Assembly (NCBI RefSeq): GCF_002902305.1
Contig: NZ_PPPX01000019.1
Coordinates: 1,814 to 65,752 of the forward strand
Direction: 5' to 3'
Length of the DNA stretch: 63,939 bases
Origin: Staphylococcus argensis
Lineage (GTDB): Bacteria > Bacillota > Bacilli > Staphylococcales > Staphylococcaceae
Both the position numbers and the translations under genes were made by a program. This document shows, piece by piece, positions 18,467-27,682 of the stretch (position 1 is the stretch's first letter; every line of letters starts with the position of its first letter). Under the pieces are notes generated by a model. That model did no database searches, was not told the origin of the DNA, and worked only from the letters and a program-made list of their open reading frames with translations.

Positions 18467-19447
18467 ATGAATCGTTTGAAAGGATTAATTCTGACGATTA
18501 GCATCGCAATTATAGCGACCATACTTGGCACTTGGCTACCCATTATTGGTAGCGCAATATTTGCTATCGTCATCGGTATGGTGATCGGTAACATCTGGCG
18601 TGTTCCTGACACGTTCCAACCCGGAATTCAATTTAGCAGTAAGAAAGTGCTTCACTACAGCATTATTGTGCTCGGCTTTACGCTCAGCTTTCAATCGATT
18701 GGTAGTGTAGGCTGGAAATCTCTACCTATTATCTTTATTACATTGATTGTGGCGTTTTTAATCGTTTATTTATTGCTAAAGTTATTACATATTGATGAGA
18801 ACATTGGCATACTCATCGGCGTAGGGACATCGATTTGTGGCGGCTCGGCGATTGCTGCGACGAGCCCTGTTATCCGTGCTAAAGAAAGTGAAGTTGCATT
18901 TTCGATTTCTACGGTGTTTCTGTTCAATTTGATTGCTGTATTCATCTTTCCACCTATGGGACATCTCTTTCACATGAGTCAGACGGCCTTTGGTTACTTT
19001 AGTGGTACAGCAATTAACGATACTTCAAGTGTGATTGCTGCGTCCTCAATTTACGGTCACCAAGCACTTCAAACAGGTGCGATCGTCAAACTTACACGTA
19101 CACTCATGATTATTCCAGTGGTATTATTCTTCGCAGTGAGAACCATGAATAAGATGAAATCGAAGGACGCCAACGTATCGATTGTGAAGATCTTTCCATG
19201 GTTTATCGTTGGATTTATTCTCGCTTCACTCATCAGTACAGTATTTAACTTTTCTCCAGCGGTCATTCATGTTTTTCAAAAGATTTCTCTGTTCTTTATC
19301 AGTATTGCGATGGCGGGTATCGGTCTAGGTGTTGATTTTAAACAGTTTAAAGAAGCAGGATTTAAACCCATTCTACTCGGGCTCATCACATGGTTCGTAG
19401 TTATCGTTTCAAGTTTAGTGACGATGTGGTTCACGCATTTATTGTAA
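18467..19447 (+). CDS. YeiH/UPF0324-family integral membrane protein
   Basis: The 326 residues span about ten membrane helices. Family landmarks are IVLGFTLSFQSIGSVGW, the glycine-rich GVGTSICGGSAIAATSPVI (about residues 117-135) and TAINDTSSVIAA (about 184-195). YeiH proteins are sometimes annotated as putative sulfate exporters; the substrate here is not shown by context. AAAGGTG serves as ribosome site. Confidence 0.9.
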   Translation: MNRLKGLILTISIAIIATILGTWLPIIGSAIFAIVIGMVIGNIWRVPDTFQPGIQFSSKKVLHYSIIVLGFTLSFQSIGSVGWKSLPIIFITLIVAFLIVYLLLKLLHIDENIGILIGVGTSICGGSAIAATSPVIRAKESEVAFSISTVFLFNLIAVFIFPPMGHLFHMSQTAFGYFSGTAINDTSSVIAASSIYGHQALQTGAIVKLTRTLMIIPVVLFFAVRTMNKMKSKDANVSIVKIFPWFIVGFILASLISTVFNFSPAVIHVFQKISLFFISIAMAGIGLGVDFKQFKEAGFKPILLGLITWFVVIVSSLVTMWFTHLL

Positions 19448-19567
19448 AGGTAGACAGCGTCTAACGTTGAGAGAGTGTAGGAGATTTTAACACATCACAT
19501 ATGAAGAGCTCTGTATATTACGTTTATGCTGAGATTCCCATTCATTTAATAACACTTATTTTACATG

Positions 19568-19615
19568 CGAGTACATAGAGATGATTTCAGAATCTCTTGT
19601 ACTCGTTACATTTTA
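19568..19615 (+). terminator. Terminator after the YeiH gene
   Basis: CGAGTACA (19568-19575) with TGTACTCG (19598-19605), extended by AGAGAT/AATCTCT inside, followed by TTACATTTT. Confidence 0.6.
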
Positions 19616-19667
19616 AACTTATAATAGACAAGATAGTATAAACTTAGAGAAGCAAGGAGTATTCTAC

Positions 19668-21041
19668 ATGGCTGAGGAAACAAATTACTTTTGGTTGAAT
19701 TGTGGGTATAATCGTTGGGATCATCACGAACCTCTTGTCGGGCAGACTACGTTATTTGAATCAGGAGCCCATTTTAATCCTTCACAAGGCTTTAGAGCTT
19801 TTAAAAATGCGCAAGTAGGAGACCAAGTTATCTTCTATCAAGTGCAAATGGATACAGGTCTTCTAGGTCACGGGGAGATTGTCAGTGTGCAAACCGGCGC
19901 GCAGAATAAGATACGCGTACACTTCGAGTTGAAAGAAGAGTTAAAACCGCTCACATCTGACTATTTGAAACGAAGTGAACAACTTGAATTTAGAATGCGT
20001 AATATGAAAGAAACTCTGTTTAATCAAATTACACAAGAAGAATTTGAATTAATCGTGAGCTTAGGTCGTGGAGAAACGAAGATTCCTCGTTATTTCTTCC
20101 TTTCAGAAACACAAGACTTTGAACCTGGTGAACAATACACGGTTTACACGCATACATACAACGGTATTAAGCGTAATGGATACCACCACTATACGCAGCT
20201 TGAAGTTGGAGATCAACTCGTCTTCTTTAATAAGAATGCGAATCAATCTGTCATCGGTTTAGGTGAGGTGTCGCATCATTTACATGAGAAACCACCGATT
20301 CCTGGTCGCACGAATAGCTCGGCCATCGAAGTTTATTTCGAACGCACCATTAATCCAGTGACGTTGACGACACTGAACAAACATCCGAAATTGAAGAATT
20401 TATATTTTTTACAGGAAAATGCGAAACAAGCGATTGCAAGTTTATCTCAAACGCAATATGAAGCGATCCTCGAGATGAGCGAAAATAATGGTTTGAAACC
20501 GCAGTTTGAGAAAGTAGAGAAAACACACGTGTTAGACTCAGAAGATGATGATATTAAGCCGTTCATCTTGCTCGCGGTGAATCGGTATAAACAAGGTTTA
20601 GAGGCAGCGCAAGAGTTGTTGCAGAAGACGAATGCCAATCCTGTGATTACGACAGGTCATCCTGATTTCACTGAGGATATGCTATATGGTAAATATTTAC
20701 CTAATGAGAATGGTGCGCTTTATTATCGAGAGGGCTTTATCACGCAGAATATGCCACGTAAAGATAAAAGTTATCTTGTTATAGATAATTTCAACCGAAT
20801 TGATCCAGATGTCTTTCAAATGTATTTAAATGTCCTTGATGGTTATGAAATCACGCTGCCTCGTTATAACAAAGAAGGCAAGATGATCAAGTGGTCTCGT
20901 AAAAAAGACTCATTCTACCACTTCAATCCGAATTGGCACATCATAGGCATCACCTATGATGATTTAGCAACGATTAAAGCGAAATATAGTCCTCAATTCT
21001 TGAAATATACACGCATTGTCCGTGTGAATGAGGACAACTAA
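19668..21041 (+). CDS. Protein with two EVE (PUA-like) domains and a degenerate McrB-like AAA+ C-terminus
   Basis: Of 457 residues, about 5-140 form one EVE domain (YFWLNCGYNRWDHHEP, FKNAQVGDQVIFYQVQ, GLLGHGEIVSV). About 145-270 form a second (QYTVYTHTYNGIKR, QLEVGDQLVFFNK, SVIGLGEVSHH). EVE domains bind modified bases in nucleic acids. The C-terminal third resembles the McrB AAA+ fold: TGHPDFTEDMLYGKYLPNEN lines up with the HPSYSYEDFIEG region and VIDNFNRIDPDVFQMYL with the Walker B IDEINR block. The catalytic Glu is replaced by Asn/Phe and no Walker A P-loop is present, so it is probably not an active NTPase. No McrC lies beside it. The role could be DNA or RNA modification sensing; this is inference. 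Confidence 0.75.
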   Translation: MAEETNYFWLNCGYNRWDHHEPLVGQTTLFESGAHFNPSQGFRAFKNAQVGDQVIFYQVQMDTGLLGHGEIVSVQTGAQNKIRVHFELKEELKPLTSDYLKRSEQLEFRMRNMKETLFNQITQEEFELIVSLGRGETKIPRYFFLSETQDFEPGEQYTVYTHTYNGIKRNGYHHYTQLEVGDQLVFFNKNANQSVIGLGEVSHHLHEKPPIPGRTNSSAIEVYFERTINPVTLTTLNKHPKLKNLYFLQENAKQAIASLSQTQYEAILEMSENNGLKPQFEKVEKTHVLDSEDDDIKPFILLAVNRYKQGLEAAQELLQKTNANPVITTGHPDFTEDMLYGKYLPNENGALYYREGFITQNMPRKDKSYLVIDNFNRIDPDVFQMYLNVLDGYEITLPRYNKEGKMIKWSRKKDSFYHFNPNWHIIGITYDDLATIKAKYSPQFLKYTRIVRVNEDN

Positions 21042-21052
21042 TCTTGAACATG

Positions 21053-21094
21053 AGAACTTGAGTTACTTTAATGAGTAGCTTAAGTTCTCTTTTT
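21053..21094 (+). terminator. Terminator after the EVE-domain gene
   Basis: AGAACTTGAGTTACT pairs with AGTAGCTTAAGTTCT with one mismatch around a 6-base loop, then CTTTTTCT. Confidence 0.8.
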
Positions 21095-21183
21095 CTACTT
21101 AAGCGTGGAATAGCTCTAATGATTTAAGTGAGACTAAAAAGGATATATTATGAGTAAGAACGAATTTGAATGGAGTGAACTTC

Positions 21184-21588
21184 ATGCCTATTATTTATTA
21201 CGACGGTACGTGTGTTTATTGTTATAATTATGCGATTTGGCTCATTCAACATGGTTTATCTCCGCGTTATGAATTTGTGCAGTTACAAAGCGATGCAGGT
21301 AAAAAACTTAAAAATGATTATCCTGAATCTCAAAAATATGATTCTGTAATCGTACAACATGGCGACCACTTACAATATAAATCAGATGCGATTCTATCAC
21401 TTATTGCAACTTTACCTAAATATAAGTGGATGGCTTATTTACTGAAATTAGTTCCAAGTGTGATACGTGATGCAGCTTATGACTTTTTCGCTCAAAACCG
21501 TAAAATTATGTGGAAAACGCATTGGCATCGACCGAACGACTATGAAAAATCATTTTTTATTGATAAGCAAGAGCATGCAGAAGACTAA
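21184..21588 (+). CDS. DCC-family (DUF393) thiol-disulfide oxidoreductase-like protein
   Basis: The 134-residue protein opens with the family motif YYDGTCVYCYNYAIWL (residues 4-19), whose CxxC-type pair gives the DCC name. It continues with the thioredoxin-like fold and a hydrophobic YKWMAYLLKLVPSVIRD segment. The biochemical role is not established for the family; redox function is inferred from the motif. The ATG at 21184 has GGAG eight bases upstream, and a TTG at 21166 is less likely. A 25-codon reading frame with its own ribosome site overlaps this start in another frame. Confidence 0.88.
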   Translation: MPIIYYDGTCVYCYNYAIWLIQHGLSPRYEFVQLQSDAGKKLKNDYPESQKYDSVIVQHGDHLQYKSDAILSLIATLPKYKWMAYLLKLVPSVIRDAAYDFFAQNRKIMWKTHWHRPNDYEKSFFIDKQEHAED

Positions 21589-21708
21589 GCGTATTATCAA
21601 TTAAATTTTAATTTTCTCAATTAATATTAAGGTTGTTATAGTAGTTTAGAGGTTTTATAAGCTATGATAAAGGCATTTTTAAAATATTTAGCTAGATGAG
21701 CTTTAGTG

Positions 21709-21736
21709 TTGAAGATTAAAGTGATTATGATATAAT
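21709..21736 (+). promoter_or_regulatory. dps promoter
   Basis: TTGAAG (21709-21714) and a perfect -10 TATAAT (21731-21736) with a 16-base spacer, 55 bases before dps. The A/T-rich dyad ATTATGATATAATAA around the -10 only loosely resembles a PerR box, so PerR control is a guess. Confidence 0.6.
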
Positions 21737-21790
21737 AACTATTAAAGATAAGGCGTTTTAGTCGACGTCTAACTTAAAGGAGAGATTATC

Positions 21791-22240
21791 ATGGCTAATA
21801 ATAATGAAGATGTAGTACGCGTATTGAATCAACAGGTTGCTAATTGGACAGTTGCATTTACTAAATTACACAATTTCCACTGGTATGTGAAAGGGCCTAA
21901 CTTCTTTGCTCTACACACTAAATTTGAAGAATTATATGATGAAGCGAGTCAATTTATTGACGATTTAGCTGAACGTATTTTAGCTATCGGAGGAAATCCT
22001 GTAGCAACATTACGAGAAAGCTTAGACATTTCAATCATCGATGAAGCAGGTAAATATTACAAAGCTGAAGAAATGGTTGCTGAACTCTCTAAAGACTTCA
22101 CAAATGTTTCTAAACAATTAGAAGAAGCGATTGAAGTTGCAGGTAAAGCAGAAGATGACGTAACTGAAGATATGTTTATCGGTATGCAAACAGATATTGA
22201 TAAACACAACTGGATGTTGAAATCTTATTTAGGTGAATAA
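21791..22240 (+). CDS. dps: Dps-family DNA-protecting ferritin (MrgA-like)
   Basis: Dodecameric mini-ferritin that oxidises and stores iron and protects DNA from Fenton chemistry. The 149 residues include the ferroxidase signature LHNFHWYVKGPNFFALHTKFEELYDE (residues about 24-49) with its His and Asp/Glu ligands, and HNWMLKSYLGE at the C-terminus. Length fits staphylococcal MrgA. AAAGGAGAG precedes the start. It stands alone between its promoter and a strong bidirectional terminator. Confidence 0.95.
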   Translation: MANNNEDVVRVLNQQVANWTVAFTKLHNFHWYVKGPNFFALHTKFEELYDEASQFIDDLAERILAIGGNPVATLRESLDISIIDEAGKYYKAEEMVAELSKDFTNVSKQLEEAIEVAGKAEDDVTEDMFIGMQTDIDKHNWMLKSYLGE

Positions 22241-22292
22241 GAGCATAGTAACAATTTGACTCTTACCTTATATTAATAGCTGATAACGTTAA

Positions 22293-22341
22293 AAAGCCTA
22301 GATGCCACACGCTTAATTTAAAGCGTTGCATCTAGGCTTTC
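22293..22341. terminator. Bidirectional terminator dps/deoD
   Basis: AAAGCCTAGATGC (22293-22305) pairs perfectly with GCATCTAGGCTTT (22328-22340) between convergent genes. Confidence 0.85.
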
Positions 22342-22345
22342 GTAT

Positions 22346-23056
22346 TTATTCAGCTGTTTCTAAAGCAATTTCCATCATTTGTGTGAAGGCATTTTGACGT
22401 TCTTCAGCTGTTGTCGCTTCGTCTCTAAAAATGTGATCACTTACGGTGAAGATACCTAAAGCCTTTTTACCAGCAAAGGTTGCATTTAAGTAAAGGGCAG
22501 CAGATTCCATTTCAATACCGAGAATGCCCATGCGTTTCCACTGCGTATTAAACGTTTCATCAGCGTTGTAGAAAGTGTCAGATGAGAGCACGTTCCCTAC
22601 ATGCGTTGTAGCGCCTAACGCATCAGCGTGACGTTGTGCTTCAGTGATGAGATGGAAATCAGCGATAGGTGAGTAATGGCCTGGAATGTTGAACTGGTCT
22701 ACATAACTTGAGTTTGTAGAAGCGGCTTGGGCGATGATGATGTCATACAGATTGATGTCATCTTGTAACGCGCCACATGAACCTACACGAATAATCGTGT
22801 CAACATCAAAGAAATTGTAGAGTTCGTATGAATAAATACCAATACTTGGCATGCCCATGCCAGAACCCATTACTGAGATTTGTTTCCCTTTATATGTTCC
22901 TGTATAGCCGAACATGTTGCGCACTTCGTTAAACTGTTGCACGTCTTCTAAATAGTTATCAGCGATATATTTCGCACGGAGTGGATCCCCTGGCATGAGA
23001 ACGGTCTTAGCGATAGGTACGCCATTAGGTTGAATATGCGGTGTAGCTTGAGTCAT
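22346..23056 (-). CDS. deoD: Purine-nucleoside phosphorylase DeoD
   Basis: Cleaves purine (deoxy)nucleosides with phosphate to base and (deoxy)ribose-1-P. The 236 residues carry the phosphate-binding MPGDPLRAKYIA, the RVGSCGAL loop and GIEMESAALYL of the hexameric trimeric-dimer PNP family. The start is taken at 23056 (MTQATPHIQ), since AAGGAG lies nine bases upstream and the length equals that of S. aureus DeoD; an earlier ATG adds six residues without a ribosome site. It is divergent from deoC-deoB, whose products use deoxyribose-1-P. Confidence 0.95.
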   Translation of the reverse strand: MTQATPHIQPNGVPIAKTVLMPGDPLRAKYIADNYLEDVQQFNEVRNMFGYTGTYKGKQISVMGSGMGMPSIGIYSYELYNFFDVDTIIRVGSCGALQDDINLYDIIIAQAASTNSSYVDQFNIPGHYSPIADFHLITEAQRHADALGATTHVGNVLSSDTFYNADETFNTQWKRMGILGIEMESAALYLNATFAGKKALGIFTVSDHIFRDEATTAEERQNAFTQMMEIALETAE

Positions 23057-23344
23057 GTTCCATTGCTCCTTCATTTTTTCTTCTTTCTTAAGATAACATT
23101 GGTTTATTATTTTGGCGAATTTTTGTAGTATAAAAATGGAAATTATTTTAACAGAGTTTGAATGTTTGAAGTTTTGAAAGTGCGTTGTGTTTTAAATATA
23201 GAAAGGTCGATTACATAAAGATTAAAATTGTAAATACGATTTCCCATATAAGTGCTTATTTTTATTCGTAGAACGACCTCTCAACGTCTTTTAACATACT
23301 CAACATTAAACTCATATTACCCATAACTGAAGGAGGGCATCGTT

Positions 23345-23992
23345 GTGTCATATGCGAAGTATATTGACCACACATTATTAAAACCAGATGCGACGACTCA
23401 ACAAATCGATCAACTCATCAATGAAGCGAAAGCATATCAATTTAAATCTATTTGTATCCATCCAGGACATGTACGTCATGCAGCAGAGAAGTTAGGCGAC
23501 AGTGACGTGTTAATTTGTACCGTGATTGGTTTCCCGCTTGGCGCAACTTCTACTGAAACTAAGGTGTTCGAAACTGAAGATGCGATTAAAAATGGTGCGC
23601 AAGAAATAGATATGGTGCTCAATATTGGAGCACTGAAAGAACAAGACTATGAACGTGTAGAAGCAGATATCTCTGCCGTCGTTCAAGCCGCAAATCATAA
23701 GACAGTGAAAGTGATTATTGAAACGTGCTTATTAACGGATGAGGAGAAAGTGAAAGCATGTGAATTGAGTCAATCTGCAGGTGCTGACTTTGTGAAGACA
23801 TCTACTGGTTTCACAGGTGGCGGTGCAACGACACATGATGTTCAATTGATGAAAGAAACTGTAGGCCAAGCGATGGAAGTGAAAGCGTCAGGTGGAATTC
23901 GAACAGCTGATGACTTCCTACAAATGCTTGAAGCAGGTGCGACGCGTGTCGGCGCAAGTGCAGGCGTAGCGATCATTGACGCTTTAGAATAA
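23345..23992 (+). CDS. deoC: Deoxyribose-phosphate aldolase
   Basis: Splits 2-deoxyribose-5-P into glyceraldehyde-3-P and acetaldehyde. This class I TIM-barrel aldolase is 215 residues long. The Schiff-base Lys is in DFVKTSTGF (about residue 151) and the second Lys in [10 protein letters not shown]. The start is GTG with a strong AAGGAGG. It is followed by deoB, giving a route from deoxyribose-1-P to glycolysis. Confidence 0.96.
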   Translation: MSYAKYIDHTLLKPDATTQQIDQLINEAKAYQFKSICIHPGHVRHAAEKLGDSDVLICTVIGFPLGATSTETKVFETEDAIKNGAQEIDMVLNIGALKEQDYERVEADISAVVQAANHKTVKVIIETCLLTDEEKVKACELSQSAGADFVKTSTGFTGGGATTHDVQLMKETVGQAMEVKASGGIRTADDFLQMLEAGATRVGASAGVAIIDALE

Positions 23993-24075
23993 TGATGTCA
24001 CGCATGCGTGATGATTGTCGATGATTTCATAGATGATTTAGAATAAGTGTAGAGAAGAAATGGAGCTGAAACATA

Positions 24076-25263
24076 ATGGTTAAGCCATTTAAACGAATTC
24101 ATCTTATCGTGATGGATTCCGTAGGTATTGGAGAAGGCCCAGATGCAGCCGCATTTAACGACGAGGGGACACATACGTTAAGACACACGCTTGAAGATAG
24201 CGGTGTGACATTACCGAATCTCGCTCAACTCGGGTTAGGTAATATTGACTCATTGCCAGGCGTTCCTTCTACCGAAACACCACAAGCATGGTATACCAAG
24301 CTGAGTGAAGCATCAATTGGTAAAGATACGATGACAGGGCACTGGGAAATAATGGGTCTCAATATTATGCAGCCGTTCAAAGTTTATCCTGAGGGCTTTC
24401 CGCAGAAGCTCATTGACGAGATTGAGCGTGTATCAGGACGTAAAGTTGTGGCGAATCGTCCAGCATCAGGCACACAAATTATTGAAGAGTGGGGCGAGCA
24501 TCAACTTGAGACAGGCGATTTAATCGTCTATACGTCAGCTGACCCTGTATTGCAAATCGCTGCGCACGAAGAGGTCATTCCACTCGACGAACTCTATGAT
24601 ATTTGTGAACAAGTTCGCGAAATCACGAAGGATCCTGAGTATCTCGTAGGCCGTGTGATTGCGCGTCCATATGTTGGTGAACCAGGGCATTTTACTCGCA
24701 CAGCACACCGTCATGATTATGCATTGAAGCCCTTTGGTAAGACAGTAATGAATACGTTGCAAGAAGCGGATTATGACGTAATTGCTTTAGGTAAAATCAA
24801 TGACATTTATGATGGTGAAGGTGTGACGCAGGCGATACGTACCGCTGATAATATGGATGGTGTAGATCGTCTCGTTCAGACCTTACAGCAAGATTTCGAA
24901 GGTTTGAGTTTCCTCAACTTAGTGGACTTTGATGCGAAATTTGGTCACCGTCGTGATAAAGCAGGATATGCGCAAGCGTTGAAAGACTTTGATGATCGCA
25001 TACCAGAAATTCTCGAGCACATGGACGAGGATGATTTACTGATTATTACAGCTGACCACGGTAATGATCCAACCGCAGAAGGCACAGACCATACGCGTGA
25101 GTATGTTCCTGTCTTGATGTATAGTCCGCAAGTCGATTATTGCTATGAGCTTTCGCTCGATGCTACGTTCAGCTCAATCGGTATGACCATCGCAGACAAC
25201 TTTGGAGTTGATCTGCCTGAGTATGGTAAAAGCTATTTAAAAGAAATGGGGGTTCACAGATGA
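24076..25263 (+). CDS. deoB: Phosphopentomutase
   Basis: Converts (deoxy)ribose-1-P to the 5-phosphate, feeding DeoC. It is a member of the alkaline phosphatase superfamily, with metal-site motifs [11 protein letters not shown] (about residue 13), DTMTGHWE (about 87) and TADHGNDPT (about 327). The 395-residue length is typical. It follows deoC by 83 bases and overlaps the downstream DoxX-like gene by four bases. In S. aureus, as recalled, this chromosomal position has pdp rather than deoB. Confidence 0.96.
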   Translation: MVKPFKRIHLIVMDSVGIGEGPDAAAFNDEGTHTLRHTLEDSGVTLPNLAQLGLGNIDSLPGVPSTETPQAWYTKLSEASIGKDTMTGHWEIMGLNIMQPFKVYPEGFPQKLIDEIERVSGRKVVANRPASGTQIIEEWGEHQLETGDLIVYTSADPVLQIAAHEEVIPLDELYDICEQVREITKDPEYLVGRVIARPYVGEPGHFTRTAHRHDYALKPFGKTVMNTLQEADYDVIALGKINDIYDGEGVTQAIRTADNMDGVDRLVQTLQQDFEGLSFLNLVDFDAKFGHRRDKAGYAQALKDFDDRIPEILEHMDEDDLLIITADHGNDPTAEGTDHTREYVPVLMYSPQVDYCYELSLDATFSSIGMTIADNFGVDLPEYGKSYLKEMGVHR

Positions 25264-25613
25264 AACAATTCATCCGAATCTTATTAGGTATCGGTTTCGT
25301 AGGAATCGGTATCTTACACTTTGTGAAAGAACGTCAATTTAGAAATATCGTGCCACATTACTTGCCATTACGTAAGACAGCTGTCTTAGTGACTGGTGTA
25401 TTCGAAATTCTCTTCGGTATCATCATGACGATCAAACGTCCAAGTGAATTCTGGAAGAAGAGTATCAATGCTTTCTTAATTGCTGTCTTCCCGGCTAATA
25501 TTTATATGGCACGTAAGAAATTGCCTCTAGGTGACAAGCAATTACCAACATGGGTACTTTATGCTAGATTACCAATGCAATTTATTTTAATGCGTATGAT
25601 TAGCAAATTGTAA
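25260..25613 (+). CDS. DoxX-like small membrane protein
   Basis: The 117 residues contain four predicted membrane segments ([48 protein letters not shown], and the C-terminal [12 protein letters not shown]) in the DoxX/DUF4870-like pattern with [17 protein letters not shown] between the first two. The family is loosely linked to redox or thiol stress; no firm function. Its ATGA overlaps the deoB stop, so it is translationally coupled to the deo operon. Confidence 0.85.
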   Translation: MKQFIRILLGIGFVGIGILHFVKERQFRNIVPHYLPLRKTAVLVTGVFEILFGIIMTIKRPSEFWKKSINAFLIAVFPANIYMARKKLPLGDKQLPTWVLYARLPMQFILMRMISKL

Positions 25614-25700
25614 AATATGTGAAGGTTAGGCGACAGAATTAGAAGTATGCAAGATCAGAAAAATTAATGCTCTGTTGCCTTAATTCGTCGCACACATAGA

Positions 25701-25748
25701 AATGCCATTCGATGAACGCGAAGTGCGTAACATCGAATGGCATTTTTT
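25701..25748. terminator. Bidirectional terminator DoxX/luxS
   Basis: AATGCCATTCGATG (25701-25714) pairs with CATCGAATGGCATT (25731-25744), followed by TTTTT. Confidence 0.85.
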
Positions 25749-25753
25749 AAATA

Positions 25754-26224
25754 TTATTGAGCTGAACTATAGATTTCGTTCCATTCATTACGTTTATCTA
25801 AGAAAGCTTGTGCGATTTCTTTCGCTCCTTCTAAGGAGTGGCTTGCTGCCCAACCGCATTGAACTTCGTTGCAAGCAGGCACTTCTTCAGCATTTAAGAC
25901 GTCGTTAAGTGTATCTTCGAGAATTTGTAAGACATCATCATAATCTTGATGATTAATGAATGATACGTAGAAACCTGTTTGGCAACCCATTGGACTAATG
26001 TCTACAACTTTGTCGCTATGATTACGAATATTCTCAGCCATCAAGTGTTCTAAAGAGTGAAGGCCTGGCATTTCCATATGTTCTTTGTTCGGTTGTTTAA
26101 AGCGAATGTCGTATTTATAAATGGTATCTCCATTCTGACCTTCCATCTTACCAGCTAAGCGAACGAAAGGCGCAACCACTTTAGTATGGTCGAGATTGAA
26201 ACTTTCAACGTTCATTTTTGGCAT
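25754..26224 (-). CDS. luxS: S-ribosylhomocysteine lyase LuxS
   Basis: Cleaves S-ribosylhomocysteine to homocysteine and DPD, precursor of AI-2, in the activated methyl cycle. The 156 residues have the metal site HSLEH (about residues 54-58), the third ligand Cys in GCNEVQCGW or ACNEVQC near residue 125, and [10 protein letters not shown] with the catalytic Cys (about 84). The start at 26224 (MPKMNVESF) follows TAGGAGG and gives the family length; an ATG ten codons earlier was rejected. Confidence 0.97.
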   Translation of the reverse strand: MPKMNVESFNLDHTKVVAPFVRLAGKMEGQNGDTIYKYDIRFKQPNKEHMEMPGLHSLEHLMAENIRNHSDKVVDISPMGCQTGFYVSFINHQDYDDVLQILEDTLNDVLNAEEVPACNEVQCGWAASHSLEGAKEIAQAFLDKRNEWNEIYSSAQ

Positions 26225-26494
26225 ACTATTTCCTCCTACTACTAGATTCTTCATTATTGTAACAACACTCCCAGCCTTTTACAATGAACGTCATGCGTGA
26301 TATGGCGGGTGAAGCAAATTACATAAATGTACGAGGTAAAGTTAATGACAAATGACACGTATTCCGCTAAAATAAATAGCAATCTACTCTTAGGCATTAA
26401 CAGAGAGTAGGACATGATTTTTATATAATAATTTCAGAAAATTAGGTATATTAAATACAATTTAACAGATGCACATGCGGGAGGCAACGCAAAC

Positions 26495-27682
26495 ATGACG
26501 GGGATTAAACAACAACTATTAGACTATATCGACAACCATCAATACGAGTACTTAACCATTAGCCATCAGATTCATCAACGGCCTGAGTTGGGAAACGAAG
26601 AAATCTTTGCTTCACGAACACTTATCGATCAACTCACGCAACATGACTTTGAGGTAAAGAAAGGGATTGCAGGCCATGGCACAGGGTTTATCGCCAGATA
26701 CGAAAGTGAGCGACCAGGACCGACGATCGGATACTTGGCAGAATATGATGCCTTGCCAGGTTTAGGTCATGCATGTGGGCACAATATCATCGGAACAGCA
26801 AGTGTGCTCGCAGGTATCGCGTTGAAACAAGTGATTGATCAACTCGGCGGTACAGTGATTGTCTTAGGTTGTCCGGCTGAAGAAGGTGGAGAGAATGGTA
26901 GCGCGAAAGCATCCTACGTGAAAGAAGGGGTCATCGACGAACTCGATGTGGCGTTAATGATCCATCCTGGTAACGAGACGTACCGTACGATTGATACGTT
27001 AGCCGTGGATGTACTCGATATTAAGTTCTATGGTAAAAGTGCGCACGCATCAGAGAAAGCTTACGAGGCACGAAATGCATTGGATGCCATGATTGCTTAC
27101 TTTAATGGAGTTGCGCAACTACGCCAACATATTGAACAAGATCAGCGAGTGCACGGGGTCATACTAGATGGCGGACAAGCTGCAAATATTATTCCAGATT
27201 ACACACATGCAAGATTCTACACCCGTGCATTAACACGCAAAGCTTTAAATCACTTAACCGAGCGAGTAGGAGAGATTGCACGTGGCGCTGCGATTCAAAC
27301 TGGGTGTGATTACGAATTTGAACCGATTCAAAATGGAGTGAATGAGTTTGTGAAAGCACCTTTACTAGATGACTTGTTTGAACATTATGCACGTGAAATG
27401 GGTGAAGAAGTCAGTGACGAAGATTTCGGTTACGGTTCGACTGACACTGGTAACGTAAGTCACATTGTTCCTACAATTCATCCTCATATTAAAATTGGTT
27501 CGCGTAATCTCGTCGGACACACGCATCGCTTTCGTGAGGCAGCGATTAGCGCGCATGGAGATCAAGCTCTATTGAGAGGTGCTAAGATTATTGCATTGAT
27601 GGGAATGAACTTAATAGAAGATCCACAATTGTTAGAAGCCATTCGCACAGAGTATCAACATATAAAGGGGACGACTAAATGA
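26495..27682 (+). CDS. M20-family metallo-hydrolase (amidohydrolase/peptidase)
   Basis: A di-zinc exo-hydrolase of 395 residues. Metal and catalytic residues are visible in GLGHACGHNIIGTA (about residue 88), GCPAEEGGENG (about 129) and the terminal SRNLVGHTHRF. The dimerisation lid insert contains KSAHASEKAYEARNALDA. Relatives include aminobenzoyl-glutamate and N-acyl amino-acid hydrolases. The stop overlaps the start of an ATP-grasp ligase by four bases, so the two probably act on one substrate, one forming and one breaking an amide bond. Confidence 0.92.
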   Translation: MTGIKQQLLDYIDNHQYEYLTISHQIHQRPELGNEEIFASRTLIDQLTQHDFEVKKGIAGHGTGFIARYESERPGPTIGYLAEYDALPGLGHACGHNIIGTASVLAGIALKQVIDQLGGTVIVLGCPAEEGGENGSAKASYVKEGVIDELDVALMIHPGNETYRTIDTLAVDVLDIKFYGKSAHASEKAYEARNALDAMIAYFNGVAQLRQHIEQDQRVHGVILDGGQAANIIPDYTHARFYTRALTRKALNHLTERVGEIARGAAIQTGCDYEFEPIQNGVNEFVKAPLLDDLFEHYAREMGEEVSDEDFGYGSTDTGNVSHIVPTIHPHIKIGSRNLVGHTHRFREAAISAHGDQALLRGAKIIALMGMNLIEDPQLLEAIRTEYQHIKGTTK

